This document shows positions 17,195 through 25,425 of a stretch of DNA of 64,000 bases, in pieces (the stretch's first letter is position 1; every line of letters starts with the position of its first letter). The notes under the pieces were generated by a model. The model was given only the letters and a program-made list of their open reading frames with translations, did no database searches and was not told the DNA's origin. This DNA comes from a bacterium (GTDB lineage Bacteria; Zhuqueibacterota; QNDG01; JAGLOF01), in the NCBI GenBank assembly GCA_016934955.1, contig JAFGRY010000017.1, forward strand, positions 97,108 to 161,107, read 5' to 3'. The position numbers and the translations under genes are program-made.

Positions 17195-18703
17195 ATGAGT
17201 GATATGCATACGCTTGACAGGCGGTCGTTTCTCAAGGCGGGCGGCGCCGCCCTTGCCGGAATCGCCCTCTCTGGTCCGGGCTGTTTTCGTTCCGGCGGGA
17301 AGCGTCCGAATATCGTCTTCATTCTGGCAGATGACCTTGGATACGGCGATGTGGGATGCTACGGTGCCTCCGCGGTTCCGACACCCAATATCGACCGCCT
17401 GGCCAGGGAAGGAGTACGGTTTACCAGCGGCTACTGTTCGGCTGCCACCTGCACTCCCACCCGGTTTTCACTGCTGACCGGGAAATACGCGTTCCGGCAG
17501 GAGGGCACCGGGGTGGCGGCGCCCAACGCCACGGCGATCATTCAGCCCGGCACGGTAACCCTGCCGTCGCTGCTGAAACAGGCGGGCTATGCCACCGCGG
17601 TCATCGGCAAGTGGCACCTTGGTCTCGGCGAAGGCGAGCAGCCGGACTGGAACGGCGAGCTGAAGCCGGGCCCGCTGGAAATCGGGTTCGACCGCTGTTT
17701 CCTGCTGCCCACCACCAACGACCGGGTGCCCAGTGTCTTCATTGACGATCACCGGGTCAAGGACCTCGATCCCTCGGATCCGCTCTGGGTCAGCCGTGAA
17801 AACCTGGACGGGCAGCCCGACGGAAGCGAACTGAGAGACCGGCTGCGCATGGACTGGAGCGACGGGCATAACTATTCCGTGCACAACGGCATCGGCCGCA
17901 TCTGGTATTTCGGCGGCGGGCACGCGGCCCGCTGGCGGGATGAAGACCTGGCCGATACCTGGGTGAAGGAGTCCGTGCAGTGGATGGAGGAGCAGAAAGA
18001 AAATCCCTTCTTTCTTTATTTCGCCTCTCATGATATTCACGTCCCCCGCATGCCCCATGAGCGCTTTCAGGGCGCAACCAGCCTCGGCTACAGGGGTGAC
18101 GCTATTGTCGAGCTCGACTGGTGCGTGGGGCAGATACTCGCTGCCCTGGACCGCCTGAACCTGACCGGGAATACGCTGGTGATTTTCGCCAGTGACAACG
18201 GCCCGGTGCTGGATGACGGCTACAAGGACGGCGCCGTGGAGCGGCTCGGCGATCACACACCTGCGGGTCCCTACCGGGGCGGGAAGTACAGCGTCTATGA
18301 AGGGGGAACGCACACGCCCTTCATCACCCGCTGGCCCGGCACCATCGCTCCCGGCGAGTCCGATGTCCTGGTGTGCACGATCGATATGGCGGCCAGCCTG
18401 GCCGGCTTCACCGGAGAGAAACTGCCCGCGGGATCCTGCCCCGACAGTTTCGATGTGATGGATGCCCTCCTGGGAAAACCAAACGCACCCGGCAGGGACC
18501 ACCTGGTGGAGGAGGGGAACGGTCTGGCACTGCGCGACCGCGACTGGAAATTCATCCGCTTCCGGGACGGCCGCACGGAACTGTACAATCTCACGGCGGA
18601 TCCGGGAGAGACAATGAATCTTATCGGGACGGAGACGGACAGGGCGGAGGCCATGCGGAAGCGGCTTGAAGAGATAGAGAAGGCGGGGGCGAGCAGAGTG
18701 TAA
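17195..18703 (+). CDS. Tat-exported arylsulfatase-type sulfatase
   Basis: 502 residues from the ATG at 17195 (GGAGGAAGC upstream). A twin-arginine signal is visible: DRRSFLKAGGAALAGIALS. The metal-binding NIVFILADDLGYGDVGCYG follows, then the formylglycine site C86-T-P-T-R in AATCTPTRFSLLTGKY. GKWHLG and FASDNGPVL complete the core, so this is a Cys-type S1 sulfatase with all expected active-site parts. A formylglycine-forming enzyme or anSME is needed for activation; neither is in the window. Substrate class is not predictable, but with the neighbouring rhamnosidases a sulfated polysaccharide is likely. LSGPGC is a poor lipobox. Confidence 0.93.
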   Translation: MSDMHTLDRRSFLKAGGAALAGIALSGPGCFRSGGKRPNIVFILADDLGYGDVGCYGASAVPTPNIDRLAREGVRFTSGYCSAATCTPTRFSLLTGKYAFRQEGTGVAAPNATAIIQPGTVTLPSLLKQAGYATAVIGKWHLGLGEGEQPDWNGELKPGPLEIGFDRCFLLPTTNDRVPSVFIDDHRVKDLDPSDPLWVSRENLDGQPDGSELRDRLRMDWSDGHNYSVHNGIGRIWYFGGGHAARWRDEDLADTWVKESVQWMEEQKENPFFLYFASHDIHVPRMPHERFQGATSLGYRGDAIVELDWCVGQILAALDRLNLTGNTLVIFASDNGPVLDDGYKDGAVERLGDHTPAGPYRGGKYSVYEGGTHTPFITRWPGTIAPGESDVLVCTIDMAASLAGFTGEKLPAGSCPDSFDVMDALLGKPNAPGRDHLVEEGNGLALRDRDWKFIRFRDGRTELYNLTADPGETMNLIGTETDRAEAMRKRLEEIEKAGASRV

Positions 18704-18786
18704 CCGCTGCTGGAGAGCGGAGGCCGGAGCCGGGAAAGCCGCGCAGCGACGGTTGTTTTCCGAGACCGTGATTGATGTCCGGTCTA

Positions 18787-18838
18787 TATTTCAAAACGCC
18801 AACGAAGGACACGGAGGGCGCGAAAGGAATACAATAAT
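18787..18838. repeat. Dispersed ACGAAA-type repeat, copy b
   Basis: Contains CCAACGAAGGACACGG and GCGCGAAAGGAATAC. Non-coding, between the first sulfatase and the PD40 lipoprotein gene. Confidence 0.45.
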
Positions 18839-18892
18839 GGAAACACGTTTTTCATATCATGTGTCCTGGCGGATTAACGATGGAGTCTTCCA

Positions 18893-19903
18893 ATGAAAAG
18901 ATGTGCTGTGTATCTTTATTGGGTGCTGGTGCCTGCCATTGGATTGTCATGTTATCAGGACCGTACCGTTCAAAAAGTGCGCGGACCGTACCTGGGGCAG
19001 AATCCGCCCGGAGATACTCCCGTCCTCTTCGCTCCCGGCATTGTTTCCACCGGACTCGATGAGCTGAATAATGTCTTTTCACCCGACGGCAGCGAGTTTT
19101 ATTTCTGTGTGAGAAATCAGCTGGGAATGGTGTCCATATTTTGTCTGCGTGAAACCGGTTCGATCCTGTCCGAACCGGAATTGCTCCCCTTCGCGTCGGC
19201 GGAGGGCGACATCGATGTCACGCTTTCACCGGACGGCTCGACGCTGCTGTTCAGCTCCCGCAGAGCCCTGCCCGGGAGTACCGAACCGAAGCTGGATAAT
19301 GATTTCTGGATGGCAAGGCGATCCGAACACGGCTGGAACACTCCCGTTCATCTCGGAGCGGGGATCAATTCGGAGAGTGAAGATTACTATGCCGTGATGG
19401 CCGGAAGCGGCACGATCTATTTTTCCAGTCAGCGTGAGGGTCCGGGTACCAATAATATTTACCGTTCCCCGGCAGTAAACGGTGTTTACCAGGATGCTGA
19501 GAAGCTGGGGCCGGCGGTCAATACGGAATACCGGGAATTCGATCCCTATATCGCTCCGGATGAATCGTTCCTCATCTTCGCGTCGGACCGTCCCGGTGGA
19601 CAGGGAGCTTCCGATCTGTATGTCTGCTTTCAGTCCGGGGACGGCGGCTGGACCGATGCGGTGAATATGGGGAGCACGCTGAACAGCGCCGGGTCGGAAT
19701 ACTGTCCCATGCTCTCGCCGGACGGCCTGTTTCTTTTTTTCACGGCCGCTCGCCGGGAATCGCCGACGAGGCCCGAGCATCCGGCCACCTATGATGATTT
19801 TCGTTCAATTCAGAACGGTCCCGGCTATCTGTTCAGCGATATTTACTGGGTCGATGCCGGCATTATCGAACGGCTGGGAGCCGGCGTTCAGGACGCGCCC
19901 TGA
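18893..19903 (+). CDS. PD40/TolB-like beta-propeller lipoprotein
   Basis: 336 residues. A lipoprotein signal ends at AIGLSC (Cys about 19). Propeller blades are marked by repeated SPDG motifs: FSPDGSEFYFC, LSPDGSTLLFSSRR, IAPDESFLIFASDRP and LSPDGLFLFFTAAR. Proteins of this sort bind partners or small ligands at the outer membrane or periplasm and often accompany polysaccharide utilisation or efflux genes. GGAG is seven bases before the ATG. It follows the sulfatase by 189 bases in the same direction and may be its neighbour in function. No enzyme activity is predicted. Confidence 0.88.
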   Translation: MKRCAVYLYWVLVPAIGLSCYQDRTVQKVRGPYLGQNPPGDTPVLFAPGIVSTGLDELNNVFSPDGSEFYFCVRNQLGMVSIFCLRETGSILSEPELLPFASAEGDIDVTLSPDGSTLLFSSRRALPGSTEPKLDNDFWMARRSEHGWNTPVHLGAGINSESEDYYAVMAGSGTIYFSSQREGPGTNNIYRSPAVNGVYQDAEKLGPAVNTEYREFDPYIAPDESFLIFASDRPGGQGASDLYVCFQSGDGGWTDAVNMGSTLNSAGSEYCPMLSPDGLFLFFTAARRESPTRPEHPATYDDFRSIQNGPGYLFSDIYWVDAGIIERLGAGVQDAP

Positions 19904-20007
19904 TCCGTCAGTCCAGCTTTCGGCTGAAATTCGTCGAGCGCTCGCTGGGGGCGAATCCGGCTAGATCCGCACCCATACTTCTGTATGCTGTCCGAAAGGA
20001 GGTTTCA

Positions 20008-21126
20008 ATGAAATACATATGGCTGATCATCGGCTGGTTCTTTACGCTGGTGTTTTCTCTGCTCACTGTCTCAATGATCCTGACCGGAAACATTGGGGCC
20101 GCGGTTCCTGTGTTTCTTTTACTGCTGCTGTCGCTCCCTCCGGTGAGCGGGATGCTGAAGAAACGGGTTCGCAAGCGGTCGCTGTATCACATCCTCAGGC
20201 TGGCACTGATCTTTTTCCTGCTCTTTCTCTTTGCCAGACTGCTGATCGGCGGGGAGGTGACCTCTATTTACAAGAGTCCGGAGGTGAAGGCCGAATTCGT
20301 GCGCATCTACGATGAAAAAATGAAGGAATGGCCGCTCCCCTTTGACGATATATTTCTCGTCACGACATACGGCACCGTTCATGTGATCGCCAGCGGTCCG
20401 GCGGACGCATCTCCGCTGCTGCTGCTGCACGCATCGGGAACAGCCGGCTGGAGCTGGAAATACAATGCGGCGGGCCTCGGCTCCCTCTTCCGGCTCTATG
20501 CGGTCGATCTCATCGGGGATGCGGGAAAGAGTGAACTTGCGGATATGGGGCATGTCATGAAAACGGGGCAGGATCAGGCCGGTCTTTACTGCGAAATCAT
20601 GGACAGCCTCGGGATTCAGTCCGCGTATATCGCCGGGGCATCGGAAGGCGGATTTATCGGCTCCAATATTGCCCTGTATGCCCCGGAACGTGTGCGGAAA
20701 CTCGCGCTGCTGGGGCCCATGGGCTATTCGGGTGCGGCCCAGTCCATATTCCGCATCGCCATCGCCCAGATGTTCCCGTTGAAACCGATCCAGCAAAGTA
20801 CGTTCAGCTGGGCCTTCAGCAACAGCCCCATGCTCGAGAAAGAGTTTGAAACCTGGTTCCCGCTTCTGATGAGTGCCGTGTTCCCGGTAAAGGTGCCGCC
20901 CCTGACCATACCGGAACGGCTCCGCAGCAGCATCAGCGTCCCTGTGATGTTCATTTTCGGCAGCCGGGACAATCTGGTCGGCGATCCTGAAAAGGCACGG
21001 GAACTGGTTCAGGACATCCCCGATGTCCGGGTTCATATTGTGGAAGCGGGCCACCTCATGGCGGCGGAACTGCCGGATGAGGTGAATGCACTGCTGATCG
21101 ATTTTTTCAATGAAACGGAAGAGTGA
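20008..21126 (+). CDS. Alpha/beta hydrolase with N-terminal membrane segment
   Basis: 372 residues, first gene of a likely three-gene operon. AAAGGAGG six bases before the ATG is one of the strongest ribosome-binding sites in the window. Three hydrophobic helices span the first ~85 residues. The hydrolase domain (from about 110) has LLHASGTAGWSWKYNA as the oxyanion loop, nucleophile Ser in GASEGGFIG, an acidic residue in FGSRDNLVGDP and His in AGHLMAAE. The substrate is unknown. It is followed after about 45 bases by the MarR-GNAT gene and then by the B1 beta-lactamase, so hydrolysis or modification of a small xenobiotic is possible but unproven. Confidence 0.9.
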   Translation: MKYIWLIIGWFFTLVFSLLTVSMILTGNIGAAVPVFLLLLLSLPPVSGMLKKRVRKRSLYHILRLALIFFLLFLFARLLIGGEVTSIYKSPEVKAEFVRIYDEKMKEWPLPFDDIFLVTTYGTVHVIASGPADASPLLLLHASGTAGWSWKYNAAGLGSLFRLYAVDLIGDAGKSELADMGHVMKTGQDQAGLYCEIMDSLGIQSAYIAGASEGGFIGSNIALYAPERVRKLALLGPMGYSGAAQSIFRIAIAQMFPLKPIQQSTFSWAFSNSPMLEKEFETWFPLLMSAVFPVKVPPLTIPERLRSSISVPVMFIFGSRDNLVGDPEKARELVQDIPDVRVHIVEAGHLMAAELPDEVNALLIDFFNETEE

Positions 21127-21171
21127 CATGCGGAGGGCCCCCGCGTTGTCCGCCGCTGCAGGATGGATTGC

Positions 21172-22137
21172 ATGGATCTGTTAAAAGATATGGGAGCGCT
21201 GGCGTTTGCCAGCCGCATGAAACGGCTGAGCGACCGTCTCATGGATGATGTCAGAACGCTGTACCGAAGGGTCGACATCGATTTCAATCCCCGCTGGTTC
21301 ACGACTCTCTACACCCTGAGCAATTACGGTTCTTTATCCGTTTCCGATCTTTCTCAGATGATCGGCCTGACCCATACCGCGGTGCATCTGCTGGCCGAGG
21401 AGATGGGCAGGGAGGGTCTGCTGGTCTCGGCAGGAACTTCGCGTGACAGGCGGAAGAGGATTCTGGCACTGACAGAAGAGGGTATGAGTCTGGCCGCGAG
21501 GCTCAGTCCGGTCTGGAAGGCGATCGAGTCGGCCACAGCCGCGCTGATCGAAGAGAGCGGCGTGGATGTGCTGCAGAGTCTTTCGGAAATTGAAGGGTCC
21601 CTCGATGAGGAGGATATGTTCCGCAGGGCGTGGTTCAGACTGAAAAATCGCCCGGGCCTGGATATCAGAATCGAACAGTATCGCCCGGCCTACAAGAAAT
21701 ATTTTGCCTCTCTCAACAGGCAATGGATCGAGGATTATTTTAAAATTGAAGCATATGATGAGAAAGTCCTGAGCGATCCGCGCGCTCATATCCTGAAAAA
21801 GGGCGGCACGATCCTTTTCGCCCTCCTGGATGATGAGGTTGTCGGCACCTGCGCCCTGCTGCGGCACGGGGAGCACAGAGAACTGAGTAAAATGGCGGTG
21901 GAACCGAGAATGCGGGGACTTGGTGTCGGAAGCCGACTCCTTCAGGCGGTGTTCGACCTAGCTGCAGACGAAGGAGTTCCGGAGATCTATCTTCAGACAA
22001 GCAGCACATTGAAAGCGGCGGTGCGTCTCTATAAACACCACGGGTTCAGCGTCATTGAAACGCTGCCCTTTGCTCCGCCAGGGTACAGCCGGGAGAGCAT
22101 CTGCATGGTCTGCCGCGTGACCGATTTTCTCTCATGA
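21172..22137 (+). CDS. MarR-type regulator fused to a GNAT acetyltransferase
   Basis: 321 residues (start at 21172 after AGGATGG; 21163 is also possible). The N-terminal ~150 residues are a MarR winged helix: SVSDLSQMIGLTHTAVHLLAEEM as the recognition region and SRDRRKRILALTEEG as the wing. The C-terminal ~150 residues are a GNAT domain with the acetyl-CoA loop RMRGLGVGSRLLQAVFDLA and KAAVRLYKHHGFSV. MarR-GNAT fusions occur in several phyla and are little studied; the acetylation target could be a drug, a protein or a metabolite. Position between a hydrolase and a B1 beta-lactamase suggests it regulates, or works with, this set. Confidence 0.92.
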   Translation: MDLLKDMGALAFASRMKRLSDRLMDDVRTLYRRVDIDFNPRWFTTLYTLSNYGSLSVSDLSQMIGLTHTAVHLLAEEMGREGLLVSAGTSRDRRKRILALTEEGMSLAARLSPVWKAIESATAALIEESGVDVLQSLSEIEGSLDEEDMFRRAWFRLKNRPGLDIRIEQYRPAYKKYFASLNRQWIEDYFKIEAYDEKVLSDPRAHILKKGGTILFALLDDEVVGTCALLRHGEHRELSKMAVEPRMRGLGVGSRLLQAVFDLAADEGVPEIYLQTSSTLKAAVRLYKHHGFSVIETLPFAPPGYSRESICMVCRVTDFLS

Positions 22138-22162
22138 ATCAGCTGTTGGGGAGTGACGGCAC

Positions 22163-22951
22163 ATGCATACAATGACGGGTGTATTTTCCTGTATTCTCCT
22201 GTGGGCCGCGGCGGTTGCGGGGCAGCAGGCGCAGATCCTTTCCGTCACCCCTGATATTGAACTGATCCCTCTCGATGACGGGTACTACATACACCGGACC
22301 TGGTATGATTTCAATACGGACCGGCGCATGCCCTCCAACGGTCTCCTGCTTGTCAGAAACGGTTTCGCTCTGCTGGTGGATACTCCCAACACCGACGAGC
22401 AGACCGGGGAACTGTACCGGTATGTGCGGGACTCCCTGCGCGCCCGGATCAGTACCGTGATCTGCGGCCATTCCCACAGCGACTGTCTGGGCGGCCTGGG
22501 CTGGCTGCACCGGCGGGGAGTCTCCTCCATCGCGGGTGATAAAACGCGGGCGATCTGCATCGAGCAGGGGCTTCCCGTGCCGGACCGTTCATTCGCCGAT
22601 TCCCTCTCATTGACTTTTGAGGGAGAGCCGGTTTTGTGCGAATACAGCGGCGGCGGCCATACGATTGATAATATCACTGTCTGGTTTCCCGCCTCCCGCA
22701 TTCTCTTCGGCGGCTGCCTGGTAAGAAGCGTGGATGCCCGCACTCTTGGCTTCACCGGAGAAGCGGTCCCGGAGCAGTGGGCGGAGACCATTGCCGTGCT
22801 TCAGGAGAGACATCCTGATGCGCAGACGGTAATCCCCGGGCATGGAGAGCACGGGGGGCCGGCGCTGCTCGATCATACGATCGCCCTGGTTCGCGAGTTT
22901 CTCGGCACGAAGGAAGCTGCCAGCGAAGACAACGCAAAGCACGAAAAATGA
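22163..22951 (+). CDS. Subclass B1 metallo-beta-lactamase
   Basis: 262 residues with a signal peptide (GVFSCILLWAAAVAGQQAQ), so periplasmic. All six zinc ligands of subclass B1 are present: HSHSD (H116, H118, D120), GGGHTIDN (H196), GGCLVRS (C221) and PGHGEHGG (H263). The flanks also fit B1: PSNGLLLV, CLGGLGWLHRRG, VWFPASRILFGG. Position 224 is Arg instead of Lys, and the residue where many B1 enzymes have Asn233 appears to be Phe (LGFTGEA), so substrate contacts may differ. The gene starts 25 bases after the MarR-GNAT stop. The Lys/Glu-rich tail (KEAASEDNAKHEK) overlaps a dispersed repeat. Confidence 0.93.
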   Translation: MHTMTGVFSCILLWAAAVAGQQAQILSVTPDIELIPLDDGYYIHRTWYDFNTDRRMPSNGLLLVRNGFALLVDTPNTDEQTGELYRYVRDSLRARISTVICGHSHSDCLGGLGWLHRRGVSSIAGDKTRAICIEQGLPVPDRSFADSLSLTFEGEPVLCEYSGGGHTIDNITVWFPASRILFGGCLVRSVDARTLGFTGEAVPEQWAETIAVLQERHPDAQTVIPGHGEHGGPALLDHTIALVREFLGTKEAASEDNAKHEK

Positions 22952-22955
22952 TCAC
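22903..22955. repeat. Dispersed ACGAAA-type repeat, copy c, within the 3' end of the beta-lactamase gene
   Basis: GGCACGAAGGAAGC, GCGAAGACAACGC and AGCACGAAAAATGA resemble the other copies. They encode the last ~15 residues of the beta-lactamase and its stop codon, so the repeat may have replaced the original gene end. Confidence 0.4.
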
Positions 22956-23232
22956 AGCCTGATGATCCGCAATTATCGTGATCGTGACCTGGTACGGGCT
23001 CCGGTCACCGTGGCAATCAGATATTCGATACGGGCCGGTCTTCAGTTTTTTTTGGTGATTTTTATTGTTTTTCCCTGGTCTTTCCCGGGGGGTGTGGGGC
23101 ACGGCCTGCTGTTTCCGGGTTGCATTTTTCATTCATTTTCCGTACGTTTGAATACCTGCACAACTGTATCACTGACTGACAATTTCATTCAGCAGCGCCA
23201 CGGCCGGGTCCGGTCAGACGGAGGAAGCGAAC

Positions 23233-24780
23233 ATGGAACATATGAACCGCAGAGAGTTCGTTGCGACTGTCGGCGGAGCCGCTGCCGCCGCCCTGGGGGG
23301 CTGCGCGGGGCTGAAAGGAGGGAGAAGGCCAAATATCCTTTTTATCCCCATTGACGATCTGCGAACCGAACTCGGGTGTTATGGCAGAGACCATGTCATC
23401 AGCCCCAATATCGACCGGCTGGCCGCGGGAGGAACCGTTTTCTCCCGGGCTTACTGTCAGTCCGCGGTCTGCAATCCGTCACGGGCGAGCCTGCTCACCG
23501 GAAAACGCCCTGATACCATCAAGGTGCTCGATCTTCACACCGATTTGCGGGATGTCAGCCCTGATGTGGTGACGCTGCCCCAGTATTTCCGGCGGCACGG
23601 ATACTACACCGCCAGTATCGGCAAGATCTATCACAATATATTCCCCGATGAAACCTCCTGGGACGAGCGGAAATATCTGGACGGATTTCCATTCGATCCC
23701 GACGCCGTCTATCTGGGCGACGAGGGAAAGGCGATACAGGAACAGAGAAAACAGCGGCTGGCAGCCGCCGGCAGGGCGGAGCAGCGAAAGGACCGGTTCG
23801 GCCATTTTTATCTCAAGGCCCAGGCAACGGAGGCGCCGGATGTGCCGGACAATGCCTACTACGACGGCGCCCAGACGGACTGGGCGGTTGAGAAGCTGAA
23901 GGAATTGAAGGAGCGAACCCAGCCCTTCTTTCTCGCGGTGGGCTATTATCGTCCCCATCTTCCCTTCAATGCTCCGAAGAAATACTGGGATCTCTACGAC
24001 CGCCGCACCATTCCCCTGGCTGAGAATGATTTCATTCCCAAGAATGTGCCGCCTATGGCGATGAACAACCTGCGTGAATTACGGGGCTACACCGACTTCG
24101 CCCGTCATGGAATGCCCCATGAAGACCGGCTGAGCGAAGCCGAGGCCCGGCTGCTCAAGCACGGGTATCTGGCTTCCGTGAGTTATATCGACGCCCAGAT
24201 AGGACGGCTGCTCGACACGCTGGACGAGACGGGCCTGGCGGGCAACACGATCGTCGTGCTCTGGGGGGACCACGGCTGGAAACTGGGTGAGCACAACAGC
24301 TGGTGCAAGATGACCAATTTTGACGTCGATACGCATGTTCCGCTCATTTTCAAGGTCCCCGGTGCGGCGGCATGCGGCAGGCAGTCGGCGGCGTTCGTGG
24401 AGTTCGTGGATATATACCCGACCCTCTGCGAGCTGGCCCGCCTGCCGGTCCCCGCCGATATGGAAGGGCTGAGCATGAAGCCCCTGCTCGGAAATCCCGA
24501 CCTGCCGTGGAAGTCCGCGGTATTCAGCCAGTTCCTGAGAGAGGGCGGTTGGGTCGGTCCGGACGGCAGGGAGTATAACGGCTACTCGATCCGCACCGAC
24601 CGCTACCGGTACGGAGAATGGTATCATCGCGACACCCGGGAGATTGCCGGTGTCGAGCTCTACGACCATGCATCCGATCCCGGCGAGAATGAGAATATCG
24701 CGTCCCGGCCGGAAAACGCGGCGCTGGTACAAGAGCTTTCGGGGCGGCTGCAGGCCGGGTGGAAGGCGGCGCTTCCCTGA
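23233..24780 (+). CDS. Iduronate-2-sulfatase-like Tat lipoprotein sulfatase
   Basis: 515 residues. GGAGG lies eight bases before the ATG. The N-terminus has a Tat motif followed by a lipobox (NRREFVATVGGAAAAALGGC), so it is probably a Tat-exported lipoprotein. Core motifs: NILFIPIDDLRTELGCYG (metal), then C80-N-P-S-R (formylglycine site) in CQSAVCNPSRASLLTGKRPD, GKIYH, YRPHLPF and LWGDHGWKLGEH. This pattern fits the iduronate-2-sulfatase group, whose bacterial members also desulfate marine and plant polysaccharides. Together with the sulfatase at 17195 it gives two formylglycine sulfatases of different type. Activation by a maturase encoded elsewhere is required. Confidence 0.93.
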   Translation: MEHMNRREFVATVGGAAAAALGGCAGLKGGRRPNILFIPIDDLRTELGCYGRDHVISPNIDRLAAGGTVFSRAYCQSAVCNPSRASLLTGKRPDTIKVLDLHTDLRDVSPDVVTLPQYFRRHGYYTASIGKIYHNIFPDETSWDERKYLDGFPFDPDAVYLGDEGKAIQEQRKQRLAAAGRAEQRKDRFGHFYLKAQATEAPDVPDNAYYDGAQTDWAVEKLKELKERTQPFFLAVGYYRPHLPFNAPKKYWDLYDRRTIPLAENDFIPKNVPPMAMNNLRELRGYTDFARHGMPHEDRLSEAEARLLKHGYLASVSYIDAQIGRLLDTLDETGLAGNTIVVLWGDHGWKLGEHNSWCKMTNFDVDTHVPLIFKVPGAAACGRQSAAFVEFVDIYPTLCELARLPVPADMEGLSMKPLLGNPDLPWKSAVFSQFLREGGWVGPDGREYNGYSIRTDRYRYGEWYHRDTREIAGVELYDHASDPGENENIASRPENAALVQELSGRLQAGWKAALP

Positions 24781-24864
24781 GATAGTGCGTACGACAGGAG
24801 ATAGAAAAGGAGGGACGGCCGGTCGATCCGCCGCCCGGGGAAATCACAATCATGGAGGTGCAGC

Positions 24865-25314
24865 ATGTTCAAGGACTTCAAAGAGTTCGCCATGCGGGGC
24901 AATGTCGTTGATATGGCGGTTGGTATTATCATCGGAGCCGCATTCGGCACCATTGTCAAATCATTGGTGGCCGATATCATCATGCCGCCCATCGGGCTGC
25001 TTCTGGGAAATGTTGACTTCACGAATCTGTTTGCCGTGCTCAAGGGGGGGGCGGCGGCGGGGCCGTACGCATCCCTTGCCGATGCCCAGGCAGCGGGAGC
25101 GGTAACCATCAACTACGGTGTTTTCATCAATACAGTGGTCAGTTTCCTTATTGTGGCATTTTCCGTGTTCGTGCTGGTGCGGAGTTTGAACAGCCTGAAA
25201 CGCAAAGAAGCGGCGGCCCCCCCGGCACCGACAACGAAGGAGTGCCCTTTCTGCCTCTCGTCCGTACCGATCAAGGCGACCCGCTGTGCCCACTGTACCT
25301 CGGAACTGAAATAA
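24865..25314 (+). CDS. mscL: Large-conductance mechanosensitive channel with C-terminal zinc ribbon
   Basis: 149 residues. The MscL core is clear: [27 protein letters not shown] (amphipathic helix and pore-lining TM1), [12 protein letters not shown], a periplasmic loop and [21 protein letters not shown] (TM2). Instead of the usual charged helix bundle, the C-terminus ends in a cysteine zinc ribbon, [22 protein letters not shown] (CxxC...CxxC). MscL opens under membrane tension to release solutes. Zinc-ribbon-tailed variants are known from deltaproteobacterial and FCB genomes. GGAGGTG precedes the ATG. A run of eight G within the periplasmic loop codons (around 25044) is a potential slippage site. 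Confidence 0.96.
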   Translation: MFKDFKEFAMRGNVVDMAVGIIIGAAFGTIVKSLVADIIMPPIGLLLGNVDFTNLFAVLKGGAAAGPYASLADAQAAGAVTINYGVFINTVVSFLIVAFSVFVLVRSLNSLKRKEAAAPPAPTTKECPFCLSSVPIKATRCAHCTSELK

Positions 25315-25425
25315 CCGCTTCGGGAACAAGGTTTTCCCGGAGGCGAAGGTACCGGGCGGGCCCGTCCGGTATGTTGGTATACGTCTGCACGAGGAACAGT
25401 CACCCTACAGACCCGGGAGGACAAC

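Noticed and set aside
17468-18502. A 344-residue minus-strand frame in the first sulfatase gene
   Set aside because: Shadow of the sulfatase reading frame, without recognisable motifs.
20119-21129. A 336-residue minus-strand frame in the alpha/beta hydrolase gene
   Set aside because: Antisense shadow. The sense frame has a strong ribosome-binding site and complete catalytic motifs.
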